Shown here: piece by piece, positions 37,140 through 48,639 of the stretch | How positions within the stretch are numbered: the first letter of the stretch is position 1 | Layout: each line of letters begins with the position of its first letter | From: Amaurobius ferox | Taxonomy: Eukaryota > Arthropoda > Arachnida > Araneae > Amaurobiidae | Assembly: GCA_951213105.1 (NCBI GenBank) | Contig: OX578137.1 | Coordinates: forward strand, 55,670,236 to 55,734,235 | DNA length: 64,000 nucleotides | Reading direction: 5' to 3' | Made by a program: the position numbers and the translations under genes | The notes under the pieces: generated by a model | Databases searched by the model: none | What the model saw: only the letters and a program-made list of their open reading frames with translations | Told to the model about the DNA's origin: nothing

Positions 37140-38952
37140 TGGCAATAAATATATATGTTAGATTCAATTTTACTATTTTCAAACAAGTCCTTAAAATAGA
37201 CAGAGATTTTAGTTTTTTAAAGAAAAACTAATTCTCGTAATTTTGAAAAAGTTACTTTTAAATCTATACCTATTACCATACCGTAGTATATTTTAATCAC
37301 TCAATTGAGTGCATACCAGAGAATTCTGGTTTCGTGAGGAGTTAAAGTTAGGCCGTATCAATTAAGACAATCTTAAATTACTTCAAAGACTTTTATTCAT
37401 ATTAGCACAATTAAATTATTATTAGATAAATGTTAATTTCTTGATTAAATATTCATTTATAAAATATACATGTTGCAACTAAATTTTAATGCAGTTATTC
37501 TATTTTCTTAAGGCACAATCAATATTATCAAATTCGAATTTATCTTCAATCATTTTGCATTTTAAAAGATAATCATATTATATCACACTTTATATAAATA
37601 TATACTCAATCAAATAGGTAAGAGTTTTCTCTTCCTTTACTTTTATGGACCAAGACAATTCTATATTAACTTTCATTTTAAGTCAATAAAATAAACTACA
37701 CTTACGTGTCTTCTTTCAAATAATTACCCATTTTAGATAGTTGTGATTTTACTCATAATAGCATTCAGTATCAAAGGCACTTTATTCCTCTTGAAGTTCC
37801 AGACACTATTGTTTATTTGAAAGTTCACATTTGCTGATAAAGTTCACTTGTGAAAATGGGTTCATCACTTTGCAGGGTCAATTACAATTTCTTGGTAAGT
37901 TCACTTAATCATTATATTGATAATTCTATGGATTGTCTCTAGGTGTAGACTATTTTATGCAGTCTTCGTGTACTACTCCATTTATGCAATTTGCTCTTTT
38001 ATCAGCTATGGCGTACATAAATTCTTGCTACGTCCTCTATCTTCAGGTCAGGTATAATTCACTGTAGCCAATACCACCTAATTTGTCATCATTCAGGAAC
38101 TTTAAATCTAATTCATGACAGTCTTTAAAATGAAGCATTTTTGCAAAGCAAAATGTCGTAGAATAAATGCTTTCATCTATTGCTGCATCTAAATTGTAAT
38201 TCTTTACTCACTCTATTCATTGAATCCATCTCCGTAGCTCAAAACTCACAATCGTTCATCCTTTTTAGCATCCTCAGTCACAGTCAAGATACATATACAT
38301 ATTCAAAATCTGTAAGGTGAGGCTATGGGATGCCTCACCCCACTCCGGTGCAAAAGTTCTATCTCTCTAGATACTGTATCTATTTTAACAATCTATCTAT
38401 AAGAATTCTATAAGTATATGTAAAGTTCACAGCTTCGGCTATATGTACACTTCCAAACTGCGGACGTACACAGCCGTACTTCGGCTTCACTCTGACCCAG
38501 TTCTCTCTTGTATCCCTCCGCGTCGTACCAGTCTGTATCATCTCCCGACAGTGCTTTTCCCCTTTTCTTCGTTCGTGGGAAAGCGGCATGAAAAAAGAAA
38601 GAGCGTTTCTTCTATTCCCTTGGTATTCTATTTGGCTGGTCTCAACTTTGCAGAGAGTATTGTCAGGGTAACATCTAATCTTGTTTGATGTCTGGCATGG
38701 GAATACTTGATGCCTCTTTTTGACTCGAGCTGTTTCACATTTATCATGTACAGTGGCACTTTTATAGTTGTTTCAGGTGTGTTTCTCACCTTCCTGAAAT
38801 AACTGTTGCCCTTGGTCGGGTCAATGTCATTGTGCCAGTTGCTTGCTATTCCATCCATTCACAATATTAATTCATATTTTTAATAATAAAAATGTTATAT
38901 TTTATAAATTGCACAAAATATGTCCAGTATGTCTATCATACTGCGACATAAT
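37140..38952 (+). repeat. Left terminal inverted repeat arm
   Basis: Mirror of 42062-43874. Contains a perfect hairpin GGTGAGGC...GCCTCACC (about 38316-38340), a less AT-rich block (38440-38870) with short open frames, and at its inner end an inverted copy of the integrase gene's first ~37 codons. Confidence 0.9.
38628..38858 (-). other. Protein-like 76-codon frame in the arm (mirrored at 42156-42386)
   Basis: The frame includes NDIDPTKGNSYFR and ETTIKVPLYMINVKQ, which loosely recalls the central part of serpins (a DPxxT...F...TIxVPMM pattern). Codon composition is more protein-like than the surroundings. There is no complete domain and the match is by eye, so this may be a captured exon fragment or coincidence. 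Confidence 0.2.
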
Positions 38953-40908
38953 CCCTCTGGTCCACAAAAGAAAAGAAGAAAACAAACTCACCCATTGATG
39001 TGAACACAACATCCATCATCATTCCAGAAATGGTCAATTCCTGATCGTCCATTATTCAAGTTTCATTTCTGTCCAATCTACTCTCAATTGTAAGACAATC
39101 ATTAATGTCATATATTATACACATATTCAATTTTTCCACAACATAAATTCACAAAATATAAACTACATCACTAATATTCACTTTTCAACTTTTGTACAAT
39201 TTTCATTAATTTCAATATCATATTCGTAACAATACATTTCCATATTACCAATTAATCAATCTTATTCATATCAGTTTCAATACAATACTCATATTCTATT
39301 AATGTCACAATTCCATTTCAAAATTTATCACTATTTCACAAATTCCACATTACAATTTTCCAATTCATTTCAAAAAAAATTTTCTTTTTTCACAAGTGTC
39401 GTTATTCAGTTCAATTTTTTCATTATCCATTTTTGTATCCTCATTCATCTTTAATTCATTTCCTCAATCAAAATTTACTCTCAATTTGTTCAATTTTTAA
39501 ATTTTCAAATTTTCGCAAAAATTTTTACTTTAACAATTTGTGTTATTGAGTTCCTTCCTCGTTATCATATCTCTAACACTAGAGTTAAGTTTTCATTCCC
39601 TTATTTAGGTTAACTACTCCATTGCTATTGATATTTAAACGTTTATCATTGAGTTTGCTTTAGATTCAATACTTATCAACAATGTAAATCTAAGTTTTCA
39701 TTCAATCATTAATATTATTCAGTTAACTTCATTCCATGATTAATTTTCGTAAAATTACTCAGTTATGAATATTAATTTACTTGTAATGTCTTGAGTTATC
39801 TTATATGTTTACTAAGTTATTTTATCTATACTCATTTTAGTTATCCTCAAACTTATTTCATTTTTAACTCGTCAGTTAAATTTTTGAATTTTCCTCAATT
39901 TCTTTCACTTTTTTACTTCATTTTCAAAATTTTTTTTTCAAATCCTTTTTGTCGACACAATTTATCCAATCATTCAATAATCCTACTTCATCTATTAATC
40001 ACACATTATATTCACAGTACATTGTCATTATATCACTACATACAATTGCATATTATTTTCAACATTTCACCTTTTTACATATTATACATATACACTGTCA
40101 TACAATATTTATACATGTTCAGATTGTCCATTACAAATTGCCTTTAGTACTCAATCATTTTCCACCAAAATTTATTTATTTTTTGATATTACGGTATCCA
40201 TGTCATTAAATTTTGCATATTCTTTCAGTTTGTATGTTTTCAATAAAATTTGAATTTTACCATTGTCTTTCAGTTCTTAAATCACTTTTACCTTTGTTTC
40301 AATTTATTTCCCAATTTTACCAATTTCTATCCACCAGTTCAATTTTGATTTGATTCTATGTTCATTCAGTTATTTTAAATCAATTTTTTTTACCATCATG
40401 TATCACAATTTACCTTAATGATTTTACTTTTATTTTCCTTTTTAAATAGATATCATTGACTCCTTCATTTGCTTTTTTTTTTTTTTTTTTTTGTAATTCA
40501 AAATGTAAATATCACCATGTTATCCTTAACCACTATAATACTTTCAAAAACAGTCCCTCATCACTATACCTAGTCACATACCATACTCCTACAATCCTTT
40601 ACCTTAAATTTTAAATGCATTAAAGAAAAATTTTAACTTTTTTTAGTCATTATTATTAACTCATTATTTTACAAATTATTTAATTTTATAGCTGCTAAAT
40701 TACTCAAGTTTAGATCTAAGTTCACCTCTAAGTTAGAAATTTTTGTTTAGACAATTTTATGTGTTTTAGCAATTTTAAAATTTCAATATTGAATTGATGT
40801 TTTATTTACGCCAGCGTTAATATTACACCTTGTTTTCTATCATTACTGCAGGTTTTGATCAGAAGAACAAATAATTTGCCTCATTTGCACTTTGTCTTAT
40901 TAATTCCA
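38953..40908. other. Internal non-coding part of the integrase element
   Basis: Very AT-rich and strongly biased to C/T over A/G on the + strand, with a polypurine-like 'AAAAGAAAAGAAGAAAAC' at about 38967. A T run lies at about 40472-40491. The frame at 39791 is composition-driven. No second gene found. Confidence 0.5.
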
Positions 40909-42171
40909 TTACTGTTGTAAGTGAGTTCTTAACTCAGGAACTATGAATAATTTGTCGAAGTGTACTTTTATGTTTTCTCCTTCTTGATTTTGAATTAATG
41001 CATTGTTGTTTCTAAAAATTCTTATGATTTCATAAGGACCAGAATATTTTGGCTTTAAAGAAGCTGCAGGTATGAAATTCTTAAGATATACTTTATCTCC
41101 TACTTTGAATTCATGATTTCTTGGTTGAGTAAAATATTTCTCTTTATCCTTATTAGATTTGGTTTGATTTTCATAAACCTGTTTTAGAATCTCCCTGTGT
41201 GCTTTTTCTGTTTTCTCTACCATTTGTTGAAATGACAAACTGGTGAGTTGTACATCCTTATTCAGGTCGAATGTTGTTCTGAGTTCTCTATTGTAGAAAA
41301 TTTGTGCAGGAGTAAATCCAGTAACTACGTGTTTTGAGTTGTTGTATTCATTTTTGAATATTAGAAGTTTCTTGTGCCAGTCGAATGATTCGTTTGCTAG
41401 GCATGCTAAAGATGCTTTCAGTATAGAATGGACTCTCTCTAATAATCCATTTCCTTGTGGTCTATACAAGCTTGTTTTGTGGTGATTGATTTTCAGCTTT
41501 CTTAAGAATTCTGTGAAAACACTAGATGTAAATTGCGAACCATTGTCTGTATAAATGATTTTTGAAAATCCGTATCTGCTGTAATAGTCGGATAAAACAT
41601 TTACTATACATTCTGCTGAGATATTTCTAACAGGTATTGCCTCCAGATATCTACTCACATGATCTATGATTGTTATGATATAACTGTGCTGTCCTGTAGA
41701 TCTCACTAATTTTCCAACAATGTCAATCGCTATAGTTTCACCAACTTTAAATTTCTTTGGCTGTAATTGAATGGGTTGTTTCTTAATAACTTTGTTTTTA
41801 AATTTTAAACACTTTTCACAATTTAAGCAAAAATTCTTTACATCTGCAAACATACCATTCCAAAAGTATAATCTTTTTATCTTATTATGTGTCTTTCCAA
41901 TACCAAAGTGTGCTACATGTGCAGCTTGAATTGCTATTCTTTGTAGCTTTTTGGGAATTACTATTCTTATCAACTCCTTGTCTTTTCTATCTTTCTTAGC
42001 TTTCAATTTAATTCTTAATAAATTATCATCTTTATCAATTTTGTAACATTTTACTTTTTCGATTATGTCGCAGTATGATAGACATACTGGACATATTTTG
42101 TGCAATTTATAAAATATAACATTTTTATTATTAAAAATATGAATTAATATTGTGAATGGATGGAATAGCAA
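40909..42171 (-). CDS. Ty3/gypsy-like integrase
   Basis: A 420-codon intact frame. Zn-binding region: CPVC at 27-30, then His85/His88 with CLNC and CEKC (115-121), an HHCC-like module. Catalytic core: Asp150 (AIDIVG), Asp209 (YTDNGSQF) and Glu245 (GNGLLERVH) with exactly 35 residues between the last two, the D,D(35)E integrase signature. TGFTPAQIFY (284-293) and a C-terminal GPY/F module (VGDKVYL..., SGPYEI at 377-382) follow. The enzyme would process element ends and join them to target DNA in the nucleus. The first ~37 codons lie in the right inverted arm, so the left arm holds a mirrored copy of the gene's start. The true start is unsure; Met1 is the first in frame. The frame is undamaged, which suggests recent activity or selection. 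Confidence 0.9.
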   Translation of the reverse strand: MLFHPFTILIHIFNNKNVIFYKLHKICPVCLSYCDIIEKVKCYKIDKDDNLLRIKLKAKKDRKDKELIRIVIPKKLQRIAIQAAHVAHFGIGKTHNKIKRLYFWNGMFADVKNFCLNCEKCLKFKNKVIKKQPIQLQPKKFKVGETIAIDIVGKLVRSTGQHSYIITIIDHVSRYLEAIPVRNISAECIVNVLSDYYSRYGFSKIIYTDNGSQFTSSVFTEFLRKLKINHHKTSLYRPQGNGLLERVHSILKASLACLANESFDWHKKLLIFKNEYNNSKHVVTGFTPAQIFYNRELRTTFDLNKDVQLTSLSFQQMVEKTEKAHREILKQVYENQTKSNKDKEKYFTQPRNHEFKVGDKVYLKNFIPAASLKPKYSGPYEIIRIFRNNNALIQNQEGENIKVHFDKLFIVPELRTHLQQ

Positions 42172-43874
42172 GCAACTGGCACAATGACATTGACCCGACC
42201 AAGGGCAACAGTTATTTCAGGAAGGTGAGAAACACACCTGAAACAACTATAAAAGTGCCACTGTACATGATAAATGTGAAACAGCTCGAGTCAAAAAGAG
42301 GCATCAAGTATTCCCATGCCAGACATCAAACAAGATTAGATGTTACCCTGACAATACTCTCTGCAAAGTTGAGACCAGCCAAATAGAATACCAAGGGAAT
42401 AGAAGAAACGCTCTTTCTTTTTTCATGCCGCTTTCCCACGAACGAAGAAAAGGGGAAAAGCACTGTCGGGAGATGATACAGACTGGTACGACGCGGAGGG
42501 ATACAAGAGAGAACTGGGTCAGAGTGAAGCCGAAGTACGGCTGTGTACGTCCGCAGTTTGGAAGTGTACATATAGCCGAAGCTGTGAACTTTACATATAC
42601 TTATAGAATTCTTATAGATAGATTGTTAAAATAGATACAGTATCTAGAGAGATAGAACTTTTGCACCGGAGTGGGGTGAGGCATCCCATAGCCTCACCTT
42701 ACAGATTTTGAATATGTATATGTATCTTGACTGTGACTGAGGATGCTAAAAAGGATGAACGATTGTGAGTTTTGAGCTACGGAGATGGATTCAATGAATA
42801 GAGTGAGTAAAGAATTACAATTTAGATGCAGCAATAGATGAAAGCATTTATTCTACGACATTTTGCTTTGCAAAAATGCTTCATTTTAAAGACTGTCATG
42901 AATTAGATTTAAAGTTCCTGAATGATGACAAATTAGGTGGTATTGGCTACAGTGAATTATACCTGACCTGAAGATAGAGGACGTAGCAAGAATTTATGTA
43001 CGCCATAGCTGATAAAAGAGCAAATTGCATAAATGGAGTAGTACACGAAGACTGCATAAAATAGTCTACACCTAGAGACAATCCATAGAATTATCAATAT
43101 AATGATTAAGTGAACTTACCAAGAAATTGTAATTGACCCTGCAAAGTGATGAACCCATTTTCACAAGTGAACTTTATCAGCAAATGTGAACTTTCAAATA
43201 AACAATAGTGTCTGGAACTTCAAGAGGAATAAAGTGCCTTTGATACTGAATGCTATTATGAGTAAAATCACAACTATCTAAAATGGGTAATTATTTGAAA
43301 GAAGACACGTAAGTGTAGTTTATTTTATTGACTTAAAATGAAAGTTAATATAGAATTGTCTTGGTCCATAAAAGTAAAGGAAGAGAAAACTCTTACCTAT
43401 TTGATTGAGTATATATTTATATAAAGTGTGATATAATATGATTATCTTTTAAAATGCAAAATGATTGAAGATAAATTCGAATTTGATAATATTGATTGTG
43501 CCTTAAGAAAATAGAATAACTGCATTAAAATTTAGTTGCAACATGTATATTTTATAAATGAATATTTAATCAAGAAATTAACATTTATCTAATAATAATT
43601 TAATTGTGCTAATATGAATAAAAGTCTTTGAAGTAATTTAAGATTGTCTTAATTGATACGGCCTAACTTTAACTCCTCACGAAACCAGAATTCTCTGGTA
43701 TGCACTCAATTGAGTGATTAAAATATACTACGGTATGGTAATAGGTATAGATTTAAAAGTAACTTTTTCAAAATTACGAGAATTAGTTTTTCTTTAAAAA
43801 ACTAAAATCTCTGTCTATTTTAAGGACTTGTTTGAAAATAGTAAAATTGAATCTAACATATATATTTATTGCCA
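42062..43874 (-). repeat. Right terminal inverted repeat arm
   Basis: Mirror of the left arm, inner border inside the integrase gene at about codon 37. Confidence 0.9.
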
Positions 43875-43984
43875 TATAAACAACTTGCAATGATGAGAGG
43901 AATCCAACGTATCTTCCAAATAGTTTTATTCTGCAATTTAACTTCAATTTTACTGTAGAAAGTATGTTTTTAAAGGAAAATAAT

Positions 43985-44960
43985 GAGTGTCACTTTCCCT
44001 TATAAAGTAAAGGGAAAGATTGCGATGTGACCGAAAATTCAATTTAGAATTGAGTTTTGACTGAATGAAATGTTTTAAGCATCCCTGAATTTGAATAGAA
44101 CGATTTTGAGGTGATTTCTGTGTATGTATGTTAGTGAGTGTGTGTGTGTGTGCGTGTATGCATATTAGTGCATACTAGTTAGTGTAGGTTAGTGTGTATG
44201 CATATTAGTGCAAGTGTGTGTGTGTGCATGTTAGTGTGTGTGTATGCGTATGTGTGTATGTATGTATGTATGTACGTGTGAGTATATATGTGTGGAAACC
44301 CCAGGCCGTCCGACTCATCCAGAGGACTTGAGTAACTATTTGGACGACCGGGAGTATATATGTGTGTAAATATGTGTAAATATATGTGTGTAAATATATG
44401 TGAGTATATATGTGTGTAAATATGTGTAAATATATGTGTGTAAATATATGTGAGTATATATGTGTGTAAATATATCTGTGTCTATGTGTGTGTGTCCGTG
44501 AATCTGTGGCTGTGATATCTCACGAATAAATGGAGCATTTCAAACCTAATTTGATATTTTTATTACAAACAGTAAATTTATAAACCAATAACGTTAATAA
44601 TAATTAAATAAATAATCATTTTATACATAATTTTTTTATAAAAAGACGAATGGCAAATTTATTATTTTATTATATTTTATATATTTGTATAAATCTAAAT
44701 AAACAATATATAATAATAAATAATAATTTTATTATATTTTATATATTATAATAAATAATAATTTTATTAAGTCTTTTTCGAGATATTGCACGATTTTCGA
44801 TTGCCCTTTGGATAATTTAAGAATCACAAAATTCAGCTCAGTTGAATAAGTAATCATGACATACGTAATTTTTATTAGTTAACGATTGACACAAACAATA
44901 GAACGTTGGTATTGTGGTATCAAGTTTTAGTTTATCAAATTTATAAACAATATTGCGCTG
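43985..44960 (+). mobile_element. Diverged R2 copy g, left part, with TG/TATG microsatellites
   Basis: Head hairpin ACTTTCCCTTATAAAGTAAA / GGGAAAGA (43992-44016), 'AAGCATCCCTGA' as in R2, then a long TG/TATG region (44120-44500). 44765-44900 shows 'TTCGAGATATTGCAC' and 'AACGATTGACACAAACAATA' from the R2 middle. Interrupted at about 44960. Confidence 0.55.
44280..44366 (+). mobile_element. R4c: 57-bp micro-insert with 15-bp target-site duplication
   Basis: 57 bp (44295-44351) starting GAAACCCCAGGCCGTCCGAC and ending TTTGGACGACCGG, flanked by identical GAGTATATATGTGTG at 44280-44294 and 44352-44366. The longest of the three R4 copies; GGCCGTCC near the 5' end can pair with GGACGACC at the 3' end with one mismatch. 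Confidence 0.75.
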
Positions 44961-45852
44961 TGTTGACCAGGTTCATTTTCCCCGGCCGACTCTAGGAGTC
45001 GGTTGGTCAGCCAAGGTTCGATGCTAATGGAAAGAGCAACACATAAATCTAACAGAGTGGAAAGCAGAACAAGAAAATTCTAAATGATAAATATTTATTC
45101 AAATCGAAATTAACAATATTTAAGCAATAGAATAAGTATTTTCTTGCTCCTCCTTCAATACAATTTTTCTTATGCAAGCAACTCAAATACAAAAATGTAC
45201 TTACAAATGCTGTTGACAACTCAATACCTTTCCAACAATTCCGAGGAGAAGGGAGGACTTGTCGATCTCACTCTTACCATTTTCACTCTCGAAGGGCCTT
45301 GGATGGCCAAGGCTCAAGGACCGGAATCTTGAACTAAGACACTTACAATTCCCGGAGATGAATTTAGTTCACAAGGCAGGCTTTCATAAGTTCGTGCAGT
45401 GCATCATTTTCGGTATTCTGCACGCAAAGATACATACATTCGGTCGTCAAAATTAAAACTCAAAGATACCGTCTCGTTGGCAATAGATTTTGATGGTGAT
45501 AAGCATGGTCCTTTCCCTCGCGTTATCTCTCCATTCTTTCATTCCGAAATTAATATTGTACTCATTACTTTAATATTAAACCACTCAAAGATTTTAATCT
45601 ATTTTTCTTGCCAACTCTTCCCCGGCTCCTGCACTCCATCCTAATCCAGAGTCAAAAGCCCGGAGCGTCATTCGAATGGCTCCCACGTCACCCAACAATC
45701 AAGCCCTCATTTTCTACCGACACCTGCATCAGTGACGTAACGTAATTATAACCGCAGCCACGCCACTTCCAGACAAACGCTGGCGTCAGCCACCCTAGTA
45801 AAAAACCGAGACTGAACGAAATCTTACTGTCTCGTGTTAGCCTACCAGAACA
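44961..45852 (+). other. Possible solo LTR
   Basis: A less AT-rich 0.9-kb block that begins TGTTGACC and ends CCAGAACA (TGTT...AACA ends), sitting within R2-derived sequence. It contains the hairpin CCGACTC TAG GAGTCGG near 44985. No TSD and no second LTR were found. Short frames at 45144-45644 have no known domain. Confidence 0.3.
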
Positions 45853-45929
45853 GAGAATAATTTGGCAAAATGGCTCAGAAATGTAAGAAGTTGAGACCGT
45901 GTTCCGAAAGTCGATACGATAGTACTAAT

Positions 45930-46150
45930 CATTCTCGAAATGTTGTACGACTTTCAAATAATTTTTTCACAAAAATGACACAAAACTAAACATCGTCAAT
46001 TCGCCAAATATGTTTACTTTCTATATGCAACATTATGCAACATCATTCTCGTAAATGTAGTTCGTTCCATTCACGAAAGAAGATGCGTTTTGTAATAGTT
46101 TTGCATTATGACGCCCGATGATTGAATGTTAATTGCATTTCGATGAGGTT
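45930..46150 (+). mobile_element. Diverged R2, right part
   Basis: 'ATTCTCGAAATGTTGTACGA', 'GCAACATCATTCTCGT' and 'GTTCCATTCACGAAAGAAGA' follow the R2 order and resume the copy broken at 44960. Confidence 0.5.
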
Positions 46151-46154
46151 ATTT

Positions 46155-46920
46155 CACGTGAGTATGAATCTTCTGCCCTATCTACGCTTTGTTAACTTTC
46201 GCGGCACATATTTTTTGCCGAAATACTGCTCAAACAGTTGCAAAATATTTTCTGAAAGATAAAATGCAATGCTTAGATTATATTAAAACTAAATTTAATA
46301 CCTAATAAAACATAGAATATATTTTTTATTTTAATCCAAAATATTTTTGGTGCTGCCATCTGTTGTAATTTAATTCATACCGATTATTTTTATATTTTAA
46401 TGAACATTTTTAAATATCTATTCCTTCTAATACAGTATTAAATACAACAACAGATCATATATAATAATGCCACAGTCACGGAAAGGTAATGTCACATTCT
46501 ATAAATTTGATAAGGGGATCTGAATGTATATCACTGAGGACTGCAGTTTTGTTTTCAAGTTCAAGTCCAAGTTCAATTGCGTTTCCGTGATTGTGGCATT
46601 ATTACATATGATCTGTTATATTTAATAGCCTATTAGAAGGAATAGACATTTAAAAATGTTCATTAAAAAATAAAAATAGTTGGTATGAATTAAATTACGG
46701 CAACAGATGGCAGCACCAAAAATATTTTGAATTAAAATAAAAAATATATTATATGTTTTATTGGGTATTAAATTTAGTTTTAATATAACCTACGCATTGC
46801 ATTTTATCCTTCAGAAAATATTTCGCAACTGTTTGAGCAAAATTTTGGCGAAAAACGTGTGCCGCGAAAGTCAACAAAGCGCGGATAGGGCAGAAGATTT
46901 ACTGACGCTCACCTTTAAGT
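46155..46920. mobile_element. Foldback/MITE-like element with ~330-bp arms
   Basis: Left arm about 46160-46490 (CTTCTGCCCTATC ... CACAGTCACGGAAA) is the diverged reverse complement of about 46590-46910 (TCCGTGATTGTGGCATTAT ... GATAGGGCAGAAG). The spacer is about 100 bp. Arms differ by many substitutions, so it is old. The frame at 46761 lies in an arm and is not a gene. Confidence 0.8.
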
Positions 46921-47396
46921 CATTCTATGCGGTGAGTTGCCAAAAGTATCCGACGTTAATCTTTGTGGTATTAATTCAGTAACCAAAGCATTGAGATGTG
47001 TGTCTTGCACAACATTATGTCACTGTGAAAAAATAAAGGCGTTGAATTATGTGGAGATAGTCATGTTACATAAGATTTTCTATTATTTTCATTTATATGG
47101 TTTATGTTGTTTTATTTTATTATTAGAGACTACTTCAGTATGACGCCACACTTGATATTATGACAATATCTCATACTGTACTAAAAATATGATTTATTGT
47201 ATATATTCTGAAAGAGTCGCATATAATTTCCATTTGTAATATATCCTGATTGTGCAGTCTCCTTGGTATTATGTTGATATATTTTTCTAACCTGAAATAT
47301 ATACACCATTGAAGAGAAAGGCACGTTTGTGTTATTTTTATGTAGAATTGTTTCAGAAAAATATAACTTTTCTATGCCTATTCTTTCATTAAAGGA
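46921..47396. other. Unassigned
   Basis: No gene or named repeat recognised. Confidence 0.4.
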
Positions 47397-47990
47397 CGAA
47401 TGATATAGATTTAGCATCAAATTCCGAAAGAAGTAAAATATTTCCACTTCTACAAGATAAGATTAAATGACAACTGATATATTTAGCATTAAATTCCAAA
47501 AGGAAAAAATGTCCCCTTCTGCATCTTTCTCCTGTTCCAGTTCAAGCATTTTCCTCATATTTGAAACATTTATTTCTAAAAATTGGCTATAGATAGAGCT
47601 TAAGTAACAACTGATATAGATTTAGCATCAAATTTTGAAGGAAATAAAATATTTCCACTTCTACTGCTTTTTCCTTTTCCATATCAAACATTTTCCTTTT
47701 ACTTGAAACATCTATTTCTAAAGATTGGCTATATATAGCTTAAATGACAACTGAAATACTTAGCATTAAATTCCGAAGGAAAAAACATTTCCCCTTCTGC
47801 TTATTTCTTCCAGTTCAAGCATTTTCCTTTTGTACTTGAAACATCTGTTTCTAAAGATTGACGTTAGATAGAGCTTAAATGGCAACTGATATAAATTTAG
47901 TTTAACAGCAAATTCTGGAAGAAATAAAAAAATTTCCCATTTTGCTTCTTTCTCCATTCCCAGTACAAACATTCTCCTTTTACTTGAAAT
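47397..47990. repeat. ~140-bp tandem repeat, four to five units
   Basis: The marker 'ACAACTGATATA' or close variants appears near 47471, 47609, 47748 and 47882, with conserved 'TTAGCAT(C/T)AAATTCCGAA' and 'CATTTTCCTTTTACTTGAAA' around each. Units are diverged. Frames at 47181 and 47766 read through it. Confidence 0.8.
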
Positions 47991-48452
47991 CACTCGGATA
48001 GGCAGCGACCAACTGCAGACTATGATTGCTCAAATCGGAACAATATAATTGGCAGCGTCCCGGATAGACGCCGTTGCGTAGTTTACTTAAGACTACACCC
48101 CAATACAATATTTAGTTAACAATCAAATTATTTATTTGCTCTATAAACAAAACCCTTAAACGGTCAGAAATCGTAAAATATATGCAAAACATGCTTTACA
48201 TACAACGGCCTAATGATAAAAAGAAAGTCTAACTCATTTCTTCAGCGTAGGTCACTGTGTCCTACTACAAAATTTAATTAAAGACCAATTTTCTTCTTGA
48301 AGAAGCTCTTGAGTTTTAGTTTCAAATACCACAGTATTACAACAAATCTAATAAAACTTAAGTTTCGGACTTCCCGATAAACAGGGGTCTACAAAGATCC
48401 AGATATATTAAAAAAAAATTTATAAAGACAAGAATTTTAAAACTATATTTGG

Positions 48453-48490
<38 letters not shown>

Positions 48491-48639
48491 TTTCTCAGAA
48501 AAAATGTAAAATAAATTACTTGGAAATCTTTAATATATATATATATATATATATATATTTATGTATAATATATATAGTAGTATATAATGTATAATATGTA
48601 CAGTAGTTTATGCTTAATTTTCGGTTAAAATCTCTCAAT
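47991..48639. repeat. Unassigned, with poly-T and TA tracts
   Basis: A T run of about 28 bases at 48456-48484 and TA tracts at about 48533-48558. No gene. Confidence 0.5.

Larger units (their letters stand above)
37140..43874 (-). mobile_element. Integrase-bearing element with 1.8-kb terminal inverted repeats
   Basis: Left arm 37140-38952 and right arm 42062-43874 are reverse complements; both are exactly 1,813 bp by coordinate and I saw no difference at the sites compared. Outer termini TGGCAATAAATATATATG / CATATATATTTATTGCCA are flanked by TA on both sides (37138-37139, 43875-43876), which could be a 2-bp target duplication or part of the repeat. The interior holds one gene, a Ty3/gypsy-type integrase. 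No gag, protease, RT or RNase H is seen. It resembles Ginger-type cut-and-paste transposons in having a gypsy-like integrase between inverted repeats, but the arms are much longer and the ends do not match what I recall for Ginger. Confidence 0.8.

Noticed and set aside
38380..38688. Frames in the inverted arm mirrored at 42326-42634
   Set aside because: Both strands of the same arm are open, no conserved domain apart from the weak serpin-like stretch noted separately.
39791..40209. 118- and 86-codon frames
   Set aside because: Composition-driven in a pyrimidine-rich strand; no domain.
37140..43874. Ordinary Ty3/gypsy LTR retrotransposon
   Set aside because: The repeats are inverted rather than direct, overlap the start of the integrase, and no gag, protease, RT or RNase H is present.
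37140..43874. Polinton/Maverick
   Set aside because: Has integrase and long TIRs, but no DNA polymerase B, ATPase, protease or capsid genes and the ends are not AG...CT.
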